Shown: positions 10,601 through 19,727, numbered from the stretch's first letter. The stretch is DNA of 64,000 nucleotides from Vibrio sp. Of7-15 (GCF_022347565.1 NZ_JAKRGH010000009.1:124001-188000); one strand, 5' to 3'. Notes: a model not told the origin generated them from the sequence alone. Program-made: numbers and translations.

Positions 10601-12149
10601 GCCACACCATGATATTTACTCTATCGAAGATTTGGCTCAACTGATCTACGATCTCAAAAACGCGAACCGCGCTGGCCGTGTCAACGTGAAACTCGTATCG
10701 GAAGCAGGCGTAGGTACGATTGCATCGGGTGTAGCAAAAGCGAAAGCTGACGTAGTACTTATCGCAGGTTTTGATGGTGGTACAGGTGCATCTCCGATGT
10801 CTTCTATTCGTCACACCGGTCTGCCTTGGGAGCTAGGCTTAGCTGAAACTCACCAAACACTGCTGAAAAATGGCCTACGTAACCGTATCGTTGTTCAATC
10901 TGACGGTCAGATGAAAACGCCACGTGACCTTGCAGTCGCAACGCTACTTGGTGCTGAAGAATGGGGCGTAGCAACAGCAGCCTTGGTTGTTGAAGGCTGT
11001 ATCATGATGCGTAAGTGTCATAAGAATACATGTCCTGTTGGTATCGCAACGCAAAACAAAACCCTTCGTGAGCGTTTCGACGGCCGCGTAGAAGATGTTG
11101 TCACCTTCTTCCAATACATGGCTGAAGGTCTACGTGAAGTCATGGCTGAGCTTGGTTTCCGCACTATTGATGAAATGGTGGGTCAATCACACAAACTGAA
11201 GATCCGTGATGATATCGGCCACTGGAAATACAAAAACCTAGATTTAAGTCCTGTTCTGTTCAATGAACCTGCCCGCCCTGAAGACGGCATTTTCAACCAG
11301 CGTGAACAAGAGCATAACCTTGAAAATGTTCTCGACCGTAAGCTAATTGAAGCCGCTGCACCAGCGCTCTATGAAGGCAAACAAGTAGATGCTGAGTTTG
11401 ACATCATCAACACCGACCGCAGTGCGGGAACCATGCTGTCGAACGAAATTTCAAAAATTTACAAAGACCAAGGCTTACCACAGCCAATGAACGTCAAGTT
11501 CAACGGCAGTGCGGGCCAAAGCTTAGGAGCCTTCCTTGCCAAAGGCGTGAAATTTGAAGTCGAAGGTGACGCCAATGACTACTGGGGTAAGGGCCTGTCT
11601 GGCGGTACGTTAGTGCTGTACCCAGATGCAAAATCAGACATTATTCCAGAAGACAATATTGTCGTAGGTAACGTTTGTTTCTATGGTGCTACGTCGGGCG
11701 AGTCTTACATTCGAGGTATGGCTGGTGAACGTTTCTGTGTTCGTAACTCTGGTGCAAAAGTGGTAGTTGAAGGTGTTGGTGACCACGGTTGTGAATACAT
11801 GACTGGTGGTGTAGCCGTTATTCTCGGTCAAACAGGCCGTAACTTTGCCGCAGGTATGAGTGGCGGTGTTGCCTATGTTTGGGATCAGTTCAATGACTTC
11901 GAAACCAAACTAAACCCTGAGCTAGTTGACCTAGACCCAATTGAGCAAGAAGACAAAGATCTGCTCACAGAAATGCTAACTAAACATGTTGAATTGACTG
12001 GTAGTACAGTTGCAGCAACTTTCCTATCCAACTTTGAAGCAAACCTTCAACAGATGGTGAAAGTCATGCCAAGGGATTACAAAGCCGTACTACTAAAACG
12101 TAAAGCAGAAGCTGTAAACAAGGAAGAGTTGGAGGCCGTAAATGGGTAA
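7602..12149 (+). CDS. gltB: glutamate synthase (NADPH) large subunit
   Basis: Large subunit of GOGAT: it hydrolyses glutamine to ammonia in an N-terminal Ntn amidotransferase domain and adds the ammonia to 2-oxoglutarate at the FMN domain. From the ATG at 7602 it has 1515 residues, close to the family's usual length. The catalytic cysteine, exposed after propeptide removal, is C21 in ACGIGF. AHNGE and GSSDSSNFD form the rest of the glutaminase site. The FMN domain shows SNSGEGGE, GAKPGEGGQLPG and SPPPHHDIYSIEDL, and the 3Fe-4S cysteines are C1133, C1139 and C1144 (spacing x5, x4). The C-terminal beta-helix domain is rich in G-x-x-G-x repeats. The start is uncertain: 7602 has AAGGA at a good distance, while an in-frame TTG at 7557, also with AAGG, would add 15 residues. 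The gene overlaps gltD by 8 bases. Confidence 0.96.
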   Translation: MVDREQNARGMYVPELEHDACGIGFVAHLKNRKSHEIVTQALDMLARMEHRGGQGCDPCSGDGAGILLQKPHEFLLEETVQQGIKLPAFDKYGVGVVLFPKDEYKRQQCRDILERNAKRLDLEVIGYRVLPVDNSMIGEDPLSTEPQFEHVFITGGSNLDPAVLERKLYVLRNYTVRVCLESVSNIGDDFYINSLSYKTLVYKGQLTTEQVPQYFLDLKNPSMVTALALVHSRFSTNTFPRWRLAQPFRYIAHNGEINTVRGNLNWMKAREAILESDLFSQQEINMLLPICQEGSSDSSNFDMALELLVLSGRSLPHALMMLIPEAWQENKNMDPKRRAFYQYHANVMEPWDGPASVCFTDGVQVGATLDRNGLRPSRYTVTKDDFLVMASESGVVEIEPENVQFRGRLQPGRIFVADLEQGRIISDEEVKDSIATAQPYEQWVKDNLLSLKELPEADNMHHQPTPERLLHHQQAFGVSSEEVNEIIVPLAKTGYEPLSAMGADWPLAVLSHQSQHLSNYFKQLFAQVTNPPIDPIRERMVMSLNTYLGKDQNLLSETAEHCQKVELESPVLSNDELEKLRAIDNEHLQSKTLDIVFRANGDAGKLERALKRICQYSEDAVIDGYSIIILTDRAVNSNHAAIPAMLAVGAVHHHLIRKGLRAKCDIVVETGDARETHHFATLVGYGANAVNPYLVTETIVDLQKKKKLDPEISSVELFNNYRKGVNGGLLKIFSKMGISTLQSYHGAQIFEALGISKSVVDKYFTGTVSRIEGLTIDDIAQEVLVRHRVGYPTREIPVQVLDVGGVYQWKQRGEKHLFNPETISLLQKSTRNKDYEQFKQYAHAVDSQGDNAATLRSQLEFIKNPAGSIPLADVEPIENILKRFATGAMSFGSISYEAHSTLAVAMNRIGAKSNSGEGGEDPARFERKDNGDWERSAIKQVASGRFGVTSYYLTNSDEIQIKMAQGAKPGEGGQLPGDKVDDWIGATRHSTPGVGLISPPPHHDIYSIEDLAQLIYDLKNANRAGRVNVKLVSEAGVGTIASGVAKAKADVVLIAGFDGGTGASPMSSIRHTGLPWELGLAETHQTLLKNGLRNRIVVQSDGQMKTPRDLAVATLLGAEEWGVATAALVVEGCIMMRKCHKNTCPVGIATQNKTLRERFDGRVEDVVTFFQYMAEGLREVMAELGFRTIDEMVGQSHKLKIRDDIGHWKYKNLDLSPVLFNEPARPEDGIFNQREQEHNLENVLDRKLIEAAAPALYEGKQVDAEFDIINTDRSAGTMLSNEISKIYKDQGLPQPMNVKFNGSAGQSLGAFLAKGVKFEVEGDANDYWGKGLSGGTLVLYPDAKSDIIPEDNIVVGNVCFYGATSGESYIRGMAGERFCVRNSGAKVVVEGVGDHGCEYMTGGVAVILGQTGRNFAAGMSGGVAYVWDQFNDFETKLNPELVDLDPIEQEDKDLLTEMLTKHVELTGSTVAATFLSNFEANLQQMVKVMPRDYKAVLLKRKAEAVNKEELEAVNG

Positions 12150-13611
12150 GCCTACAGGATTTTTGGAGTTTGGCCGTGAACTGCCACAAAAATTAGATCC
12201 AAGTGTTCGTATTCAAGACAACAAAGAATTTGTCTTAAACAAAGAATTTGGCAATAAAATCAATGAGCAAGCATCGCGCTGTATGGATTGTGGCGTTCCT
12301 TTTTGCCACAACTCATGCCCGATTGGTAACATCATCCCAGAGTTTAATGACGCGGTGTTTCGCGACAGCTGGGAAGAGGCATGGAACATTTTAAGCACCA
12401 CCAATAACTTCCCAGAGTTTACTGGTCGTGTTTGCCCTGCGCCTTGTGAAAGTGGCTGTGTCCTTGGCATTAACCAAGATCCAATCACCATCTGTAACAT
12501 CGAAAAAACCATTGTGGAAACGGCCTACCGTGAAGGGTATGCAAAACCTAAAACGCCACGCTCTCGCACAGGTAAAACAGTCGCGATCATCGGTTCAGGG
12601 CCGGCAGGGCTGGCAGCCGCTGAGCAGCTAAACAGCGCTGGCCATACTGTTACCGTATTTGAACGTGATGAAAAAGTGGGTGGTTTACTTCGCTTTGGTA
12701 TCCCAGATTTCAAACTCGGCATGGATGTCATTGATCGTAAAATCAATTTAATGTCTGACGCGGGCATCAAGTTTGAAGTCAATGCCCACATTGGTGTTGA
12801 TATTAATGCACAACAACTGCGCCAAGACTTTGATGTGGTGTTATTAACAGGCGGCTCTACAGTGCCTCGTAACTTACCAATTCCAGGCCGTGAGCTCTCA
12901 GGTGTTCATTTTGCCATGGAGTTTTTAGGCCAAAATAACCGCCGTGCAAACAACATGGATCTGAAAACAGAAGAAATTCACGTTAAAGATAAGCACGTGG
13001 TAGTTATCGGTGGTGGTGATACCGGCTCAGACTGTGTAGGCACATCAAACCGCCATGGTGCGGCAAGCATTACACAAGTAGAAATCATGCCGATCCCACC
13101 TGAAAAGCGCCCAGCAAATCAGCCATGGCCTGAATACCCAATGATCATGAAAACCACTACTTCACACGAAGAAGGCTGTGATCGTCATTGGAATATTCTG
13201 ACCAAAGAGTTTATCGGCGATGAAAGTGGCAACGTGAAAGCATTGCGTATTGCCGATATTCAGTGGGATGAACCTAAAGCGGGTGAGCGCCCTAACTTCA
13301 CTGAAGTGGCTGGCTCTGAGCGAATTATTCCATGTGATGCCGCATTCTTAGCGATGGGTTTTTTGCACCCAGAACCAACAGGCGTTCTTGCTCAACTGGA
13401 TATTAAACTGGATGAGCGTGGCAATGTTGCAACCGACGGGTTCGCAACAAACCAAAAAGGCGTGTTTGCCGCCGGTGATATGCGAACAGGCCAATCTTTG
13501 GTAGTTCGCTGTATCAATGAAGGTCGTGAATGTGCTCGTGAAGTAGATGAATACTTAATGGGTAACACTAACCTTGAAGCAAAAGCAGATTCTTTAATGC
13601 TATCAGCATAA
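12142..13611 (+). CDS. gltD: glutamate synthase small subunit
   Basis: FAD- and NADPH-binding subunit that feeds electrons to GltB through two 4Fe-4S clusters. It has 489 residues. The N-terminal cysteine motifs CMDCGVPFCHNSCPIGN and CPAPCESGCVLG bind the clusters; AIIGSGPAGLAAAEQL (about 150) is the FAD Rossmann motif and VVIGGGDTGSDCVG (about 290) the NADPH one. The C-terminal GVFAAGDMRTGQSLVV is the second FAD contact. It begins inside the end of gltB, which implies translational coupling and balanced subunits. This is the ordinary GOGAT partner and contrasts with the diflavin reductase at the next locus. Confidence 0.97.
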   Translation: MGKPTGFLEFGRELPQKLDPSVRIQDNKEFVLNKEFGNKINEQASRCMDCGVPFCHNSCPIGNIIPEFNDAVFRDSWEEAWNILSTTNNFPEFTGRVCPAPCESGCVLGINQDPITICNIEKTIVETAYREGYAKPKTPRSRTGKTVAIIGSGPAGLAAAEQLNSAGHTVTVFERDEKVGGLLRFGIPDFKLGMDVIDRKINLMSDAGIKFEVNAHIGVDINAQQLRQDFDVVLLTGGSTVPRNLPIPGRELSGVHFAMEFLGQNNRRANNMDLKTEEIHVKDKHVVVIGGGDTGSDCVGTSNRHGAASITQVEIMPIPPEKRPANQPWPEYPMIMKTTTSHEEGCDRHWNILTKEFIGDESGNVKALRIADIQWDEPKAGERPNFTEVAGSERIIPCDAAFLAMGFLHPEPTGVLAQLDIKLDERGNVATDGFATNQKGVFAAGDMRTGQSLVVRCINEGRECAREVDEYLMGNTNLEAKADSLMLSA

Positions 13612-13634
13612 TCTATTGTAATTCCTTCCAATCT

Positions 13635-13664
13635 TGGCCAGTGCTTTGACGCTGGCCTTTTTTA
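13635..13664 (+). terminator. intrinsic terminator after gltD
   Basis: The stem GGCCAG (13636-13641) pairs with CTGGCC (13652-13657), with two further inner pairs, followed by a T-run. It separates the gltBD transcript from the second glutamate-synthase locus. Confidence 0.85.
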
Positions 13665-14112
13665 TACCTGCTTTTTATTCCTCCAAAATCCGCATACTTA
13701 AGATTATGTTCTACACTATTAATCATTAAATACGCATAAAAATTTTTAATTGCCTCTCAAAAAAATACGCCACAAAAATGTAACAAAAAGGTTAAAAATA
13801 AAACACTAAGCCATTGTTATATAAGAGATAAAAATCACTAATCATTACTATTATATAATTAGAAACACAATATTGTGAAAGCTTGACCTTTTTATTAATT
13901 CCTTATAGCTTGTTAGGTTGCTGAAAACAAATAACAACGGAAATGTTAACTAAGTATTTAAAATTCAGCACTTTAAGCTTATATCGCACATAAATGCAGT
14001 CACAATTTCTGTATGGTTTATGATTAATAACCAGCGATTCAGTAATCATGATGTAAGTAAACGCTTAGTAGTCACTGCCAGATAAACAGGCAGTAAGCAA
14101 GGGAGAATTGCA
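13665..14112 (+). promoter_or_regulatory. upstream region of the second glutamate-synthase locus
   Basis: About 450 AT-rich bases with no coding potential that I can support. A weak promoter-like pair is TTGACC (13883-13888) and TATAGC (13904-13909), but with a short 15-base spacer. Just before the ribosome binding site a small hairpin can form between ACTGCC (14074-14079) and GGCAGT (14089-14094), close enough to affect translation. The Shine-Dalgarno AAGGGAG ends about 8 bases before the ATG at 14113. Confidence 0.4.
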
Positions 14113-17100
14113 ATGACACTGTATGATCCGTCGCTAGAGAAGGACAATTGTGGCAAAAATACCAGCACTCACAGTGAACGTGAGGCTAGCTACAAACTGG
14201 TTCAAACGGCGATCTCAGCACCTGCTCTAACCAGTCAGGAATTTCGTTCGCTGTACGATAGTGAGCATGAACATTCGAGTTGTGGGGTTGGATTCATCAC
14301 CGATAAAACAGGTGAGCAAACCCACCAATTACTCGCTTTGGCCCACCAAGCACTGTGCACAATTCCTCATCGTGGTGGCATGAATGCAGAAGGAATTGGT
14401 GATGGTGCCGGAGTCAATATCGACTTATCTGTCAACTTTTATCGCTTTTTACTTGAGCAACCTAGCCTTGAAAAAGGGGAGTTTGGTGTTGCTAACTTTT
14501 TCTTTCCATTCGATAACTCTCAGTTTGATACCGCAAAATCACTGATTGAAAGCACACTTTCAAAACACAAACTGGATATTGCTTTCTGGCGTGAAGTTCC
14601 TGTAAATACCGATGCGGTAAATAAAGCGTCACAACAAGTGCAACAAACCATTCAACAAGTCATTTTTTTAAACCGAGAACCAAGAAATCACGTTGAATTT
14701 GAAGACGATATTAACTTATCACTCAGTGAACTGGAGTCGATAGGTTTTACTGATGACAACTTGGAAGGCTTTTATCCGCTTTCGATGAGCTCCAAAACTC
14801 AGGTGTACAAAGGGCGCTTAAATTCATGGGAAGTTGTGCCCTACTTTGCGGATCTTTCACACCCAGAACATCAAATCACGACCCTATTTTTCCATACGCG
14901 TTTTTCCACCAACACCGCACCAGCCACTATGATGGCTCAACCTTTTCGTCGCATGGCGCACAATGGCGAGTTGAATACCGATAAAAAAAATCGGTTAAGC
15001 GAAGACGCTATTGCTCGCCAGCAACATAAAAAAGTGATCTTTCCAAAAGGTCAATCAGACTCTGCCCGCCTCGATCAAACGTTGGCCCGCCGTGTGGTGG
15101 AAGACAGATTAGACATCGTGACGGCTGTGCTGGCAATGATGCCCCCGGCCTGGGAAAACGATGAAAAAATCTCCCCTGAAGTTCGGGCTATGCTGGAGTA
15201 CTTTAGCTTATCAGAAGAGAAAAATGACGGACCAGCGGCACTGATTTTCTCCGATGGCCAAAAAGTAGGAGCCCGTCTCGATCGCCTAGGTTTGCGCCCA
15301 TTACGCAGTGTCGAAACAGACCGTTATCTTGCAGTAATGAGTGAAGCTGGACAAATCGACTTTCCCGCTGAAGAAGTCATCCGCTATGGTCGTATTCAAG
15401 CTGGCGGGATGATCTACTTTGACCACGGGACTGGTAAGAGTTACGAAACCAATGAAATCCTAGAAACCCTAGCTAAGGAGCGTAATTATTCTGCTCTATT
15501 AGAGTCTGCTCGAATTACCCTCGATGATCTTGCCCCTTCTTCACTAGACGATGTGACTGAGAATACCGAGTTTAGCTCATACAGCCGTCAAGTTGCTTAT
15601 TCACTGAACCAAGAAAGCTTCAAGTTCTTCTTAGACCCAATGATTGAGCATGGCGCAGAGAAAATTACGGCAATGGGTTTTGGCTTAGCGCCTAACGTCT
15701 TAACCGACGAAGAAGGAGGAATGTCGAAATACTTTAGCCAACGTTTTGCTCAAGTAACTAACCCACCACTTGACTCTTTACGAGAGTCAGACGGCATGAC
15801 GTTACGTGTTGCCCTAGGTGCAAAGCCCAACTTTAGCCCACAAGATACAGTTCAACTGGTACTCGATTCACCGATCTTACAGCCACAGCAGCTAGAGCAA
15901 ATTTTTGCCCAAGACAGAATCAACGTAACCACCTTCGACACCTTATTTACTCCTACGCTCAACAGCCGAGAAGACAATGCCAAACGGGTCGCGCAAGCCA
16001 TTAATGATCTGTGTGACGCCGTCCAACAAGCGGCAGAACAACAATGCGGTATTGTGGTACTGAGCGACAAAAACATTGCCAATGACAAAGCCGCCCTTCC
16101 TGCTGTGCTTGTTGTTACCGCGGTAAACCAGCGCTTGATCAAAAAAGGCTTACGCTTTGACACCAGCATTGTTTATCAAACAGGCCAAGCTGTTAGCAGC
16201 CATGATATCGCCTGTTTACTGGGTTTCGGTGCCTCGGCCATTTGCCCGATGTCCGTATTCCACCGAGCAAAAACTCTGTCGAATAACCAGCCAGTCGAAA
16301 CCGGACTAAAGAACTTTCAAAAAGCGTGTGAAAAGTCACTCATGAAAACCATGGGTAAATTTGGCCTTTGTACCGCTGAAAGTTACATTGGCGGTGAGTT
16401 TTTTGAGTCAAACTTCTTAGATACCGACTCCCCATGTTTAAAAAAGTACTTCCCTAACATCAGCTCTCCAGTTGGTGGCGCACGCTTTGAAGATCTAGCG
16501 TGGAGCTCGGCAAAATGGCACTTTAAAGCACTGGCGATTAATGAAGAAAACCAGATACCGTTACTGGGTTTATTTAAAGAGCGTCAAGACGGTGCAGGTC
16601 ACAGCTTTGGTAATACCGCAGTACGCGAATACATCAACATGACCCAAGAGTCGGTGCAATATGTCGATGAAAACCAAGCAGAACAAGCCCTTGAGTCCGC
16701 AGTAGTCACCAGTGAAGACATCGCTTATAAAGAGCAAGGCTACGACAAACTCACCCCAGAGCAGATAGACAATTTTAAAGTAACACCGTCTTACCGCTCA
16801 TTTGCCAGCAGTTTATACAGTGAACGGGAATCTCGCCCTGCCGCCCTTCGTGATATTCTGTTGCTGCCGCTCGATTTTACCGCAGCATCCACACCGGAAG
16901 AGTTCTCACACCTACTTGATCGCTTCCACTTTGATGGTAACGTCAACTACCTATGGGCGGGTTTACAAGTCACCTCTCTTTCCGTAGAGGAAGGACGATT
17001 CCAGTTACAACTGAATAACGTTGAAGCATCGGAAGCACTTCATGCGGCTATTAAGTCCACCTGGGCCGAAAAAATCGTCTCCGCTTCGCTAGAAAGTCAT

Positions 17101-19695
17101 CACATTTCGCTTGAAGTAAAACCAGAGTTAGGTCAATTCTTAACGCGTATCAAGGCGGCTAAACAGCCAATAGAGTTAGATCAAGTTGAACCAGCTCACC
17201 TAATTACACCCACTTTTGCGTCTGGTGCAATGAGCCACGGAGCACTCAACGCCAACGCGCATCAAGCGGTAGCTCAAGGCACCAACATTGCTGGAGCCAT
17301 GAGTAACTCAGGTGAAGGTGGCGAGCACTCAACGCGCTTTAATACAATCAAAGCCAGCAAAATCAAACAATTTGCATCAGGACGCTTTGGGGTCTGGGTA
17401 GGCTATTTGGCTGATCCTCAGCTTGAAGAGATCGAGATTAAAATTGCACAAGGGGCAAAACCGGGGGAAGGTGGCCAGCTACCATCACCAAAAGTAACGG
17501 TAGAAATCGCCGCTGCCCGTGGTGGAACACCAGGTGTTGAACTAGTGAGCCCACCACCACACCACGACACCTATTCCATCGAAGATCTTGGTCAGCTGAT
17601 TCATGATGCCAAAGCCGCCCGTGTGCGCGTCATTGTTAAACTGGTCTCTTCCGAAGGGATCGGCACCATTGCGGTTGGTGTCGCAAAAGCGGGAGCCGAT
17701 GTGATCAACGTCGCTGGTAATACTGGCGGTACAGGAGCTGCGGCTGTAACCAGCTTGAAAAACACAGGCCGAGCAGCAGAAATAGGGATTGCCGAAGTTC
17801 ATCAATCCCTGAGTGAAAATGGCCTGCGCGACAAAGTCACCCTTCGCTGCTCTAACGCTCACCAAACTGGCGCAGATGTGATTAAGTCGGCCATCATGGG
17901 TGGCGATTCCTTCGAGTTTGGTACCACTGCACTGATGATGCTCAAGTGTGTCATGGCCAAAAACTGTAACGTAAAATGCCCTGCTGGCCTCACTACTAAC
18001 CCTGAGCTGTATCAAGGTGATCCAAGAGCTCTAGCCCAATATTTCTTAAACGTGGCTCATGAAGTTCGTGAGATTTTAGCAAAACTCGGTTATCGCACTT
18101 TACGCGACATTCGCGGAAAAACAGAACTGCTGCACCTTGCTAACCACCACAGTATTGTTGGTCGCCTTGATATGACGGGCTTACTGCGTCCAGTGGATAT
18201 CGTCAAAGTTGCCAAACCTATCTATCTAGAAGCAGACTTCACCCCAGACGATCACCTTATTGAAACTCTTCTAAGTGATTACTTTGAATCTGAGCAACGT
18301 CACATTACACTCGATGCCGGAAAGCTGAACAACCGCAATAAATCCACTGGTGGCCAGCTATCCATCGATATTGAACGTGGCTTAAATTATCAAAATATTG
18401 CGTCAAACCACCCTGCCGTTTTATTAGCAAGTAATGGTCGCCGCTTCTTAGATGCGGAATCGGTCCTAATCAAAAGTAACGGCAGTGCAGGACAAAGCTA
18501 CGCCGCTTTCAATAACAGTGGCTTAGTCATGGAGCACACAGGCACTTGTAACGATGGTGTCGGTAAAGGGGCCAGTGGTGGCCATATTGTGGTGCGTTTC
18601 CCAGGCCAAGATCAGCTTACCTCTGGCAATAATGTGCTTATTGGTAACTTTGCGTTATTTGGCGCAACAGGTGGTCAAGCTTTCATTGAAGGTGAAGCTG
18701 GTGACCGTTTTGCGGTACGTAACTCAGGTGCCGTCGCCGTTGTTGAAGGGGTTGGTGATTTTTGTTGTGAATACATGACCAATGGTTCCGTCATTAACCT
18801 AGGCGGTTATGGAAAAGGCTTTGGTAATGGAATGTCTGGTGGCGTCGCTTACCAATACAATGTTGATGGCAACTTTGCTAACAGTTGCAGTAAAGACTCT
18901 GTTCTGACGTTGCCATTAATCGAACATAACCCAGGTTATGAAGAAGCACTAAAATGGCATTTAGAACAACATGTTCGCTTTACTCAATCTGCTCAGGCAA
19001 AAGCTATCTTAGCGGATTGGGCAACCAGCCGAACTCTATTTACTCTGGTGCTTCCATTAGCTCTGACGCAAAGCCAACACCCTGAAAGTATTCTGGCCTC
19101 TCATTCTCGCAAGAAAATGCAAGAAGAGCTGATCCACGGAGAAGCAAACCGCTTGCTTGAAGAGATCCACTTTGCTTATCGGGATGAGCAAGTCCTGTCT
19201 GACGGCTTAAGCCCACAATATGGAGAAATGGATACCTCATTAATTTGTGATCTTCTTACTCAAAGTGGGGTATTACACCGCGCACATGAATTGGCGAAGA
19301 CACAAGTACCAGACGAAGATGAACAAGCGAAGTTAGTGACACGTATGTTCGAGCTGCGTGATAAAAAGCTGCTCGATACTGTCACAAAAGATGTAAAAGA
19401 AGCGATCTCTACCTACAAAGATGAAGAGTTAGCTGTACTGCTCGCCCACAAGCGAGTGCAAGATTACAAAACATCCCTCGCACGTAGAGATGTTTGGGAT
19501 ACACACTCTCGTGGAACCTCAGTTTGGATTTTAGCTCGCGAACTCGATATTCGATCTCAATTAACAGAGATTGAAGCGCTCAATCAAAGATTAGCAACCC
19601 TATATTGTCATGCGTTTGCAGATGTCATTCGAGATGATATAGAGCAAGAGAAAGCACTAGAAAAACAAGCTGAGAAAGAAGCCCAAACAGCCTAA
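14113..19695 (+). CDS. glutamate-synthase-like large subunit, divergent, with added segments
   Basis: A 1860-residue GltB homologue. The order is: residues 1-56, a leader resembling a degraded GltB N-terminus (YDPSLEKDNCG, then ASYKLVQTAIS); a glutaminase domain with catalytic C57 in SSCGVGF, plus AHNGE and a QSDSARLD counterpart; a central domain; an inserted segment of about 95 residues (about 920-1015); an FMN domain with SNSGEGGE, GAKPGEGGQLPS and SPPPHHDTYSIEDL; cysteines C1279, C1285 and C1289, spaced x5 and x3 instead of the usual x5 and x4; a C-terminal beta-helix domain; and a charged, probably helical extension (about 1674-1860). All glutaminase and FMN motifs are present, so it should be active, perhaps as a GOGAT. 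The neighbouring reductase gene, 32 bases downstream, is CysJ-like, not GltD. Its true product and electron donor are inferred, not shown. Confidence 0.85.
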   Translation: MTLYDPSLEKDNCGKNTSTHSEREASYKLVQTAISAPALTSQEFRSLYDSEHEHSSCGVGFITDKTGEQTHQLLALAHQALCTIPHRGGMNAEGIGDGAGVNIDLSVNFYRFLLEQPSLEKGEFGVANFFFPFDNSQFDTAKSLIESTLSKHKLDIAFWREVPVNTDAVNKASQQVQQTIQQVIFLNREPRNHVEFEDDINLSLSELESIGFTDDNLEGFYPLSMSSKTQVYKGRLNSWEVVPYFADLSHPEHQITTLFFHTRFSTNTAPATMMAQPFRRMAHNGELNTDKKNRLSEDAIARQQHKKVIFPKGQSDSARLDQTLARRVVEDRLDIVTAVLAMMPPAWENDEKISPEVRAMLEYFSLSEEKNDGPAALIFSDGQKVGARLDRLGLRPLRSVETDRYLAVMSEAGQIDFPAEEVIRYGRIQAGGMIYFDHGTGKSYETNEILETLAKERNYSALLESARITLDDLAPSSLDDVTENTEFSSYSRQVAYSLNQESFKFFLDPMIEHGAEKITAMGFGLAPNVLTDEEGGMSKYFSQRFAQVTNPPLDSLRESDGMTLRVALGAKPNFSPQDTVQLVLDSPILQPQQLEQIFAQDRINVTTFDTLFTPTLNSREDNAKRVAQAINDLCDAVQQAAEQQCGIVVLSDKNIANDKAALPAVLVVTAVNQRLIKKGLRFDTSIVYQTGQAVSSHDIACLLGFGASAICPMSVFHRAKTLSNNQPVETGLKNFQKACEKSLMKTMGKFGLCTAESYIGGEFFESNFLDTDSPCLKKYFPNISSPVGGARFEDLAWSSAKWHFKALAINEENQIPLLGLFKERQDGAGHSFGNTAVREYINMTQESVQYVDENQAEQALESAVVTSEDIAYKEQGYDKLTPEQIDNFKVTPSYRSFASSLYSERESRPAALRDILLLPLDFTAASTPEEFSHLLDRFHFDGNVNYLWAGLQVTSLSVEEGRFQLQLNNVEASEALHAAIKSTWAEKIVSASLESHHISLEVKPELGQFLTRIKAAKQPIELDQVEPAHLITPTFASGAMSHGALNANAHQAVAQGTNIAGAMSNSGEGGEHSTRFNTIKASKIKQFASGRFGVWVGYLADPQLEEIEIKIAQGAKPGEGGQLPSPKVTVEIAAARGGTPGVELVSPPPHHDTYSIEDLGQLIHDAKAARVRVIVKLVSSEGIGTIAVGVAKAGADVINVAGNTGGTGAAAVTSLKNTGRAAEIGIAEVHQSLSENGLRDKVTLRCSNAHQTGADVIKSAIMGGDSFEFGTTALMMLKCVMAKNCNVKCPAGLTTNPELYQGDPRALAQYFLNVAHEVREILAKLGYRTLRDIRGKTELLHLANHHSIVGRLDMTGLLRPVDIVKVAKPIYLEADFTPDDHLIETLLSDYFESEQRHITLDAGKLNNRNKSTGGQLSIDIERGLNYQNIASNHPAVLLASNGRRFLDAESVLIKSNGSAGQSYAAFNNSGLVMEHTGTCNDGVGKGASGGHIVVRFPGQDQLTSGNNVLIGNFALFGATGGQAFIEGEAGDRFAVRNSGAVAVVEGVGDFCCEYMTNGSVINLGGYGKGFGNGMSGGVAYQYNVDGNFANSCSKDSVLTLPLIEHNPGYEEALKWHLEQHVRFTQSAQAKAILADWATSRTLFTLVLPLALTQSQHPESILASHSRKKMQEELIHGEANRLLEEIHFAYRDEQVLSDGLSPQYGEMDTSLICDLLTQSGVLHRAHELAKTQVPDEDEQAKLVTRMFELRDKKLLDTVTKDVKEAISTYKDEELAVLLAHKRVQDYKTSLARRDVWDTHSRGTSVWILARELDIRSQLTEIEALNQRLATLYCHAFADVIRDDIEQEKALEKQAEKEAQTA

Positions 19696-19727
19696 GGAAA
19701 GGCGCGTATCTTAAGATAGGAAGAATT

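Noticed and set aside
14113-14280. A sequencing frameshift as the cause of the odd N-terminus of the GltB-like protein
   Set aside because: The match to GltB is in one frame on both sides of the degraded ten residues, and the frame runs unbroken into the second N-terminus; a good Shine-Dalgarno precedes the ATG.
17542-18015. A 157-codon open frame on the minus strand inside the second gltB-like gene
   Set aside because: It lies fully opposite the strongly conserved FMN-domain coding sequence and has no family-like pattern or ribosome binding site; it is a shadow frame.
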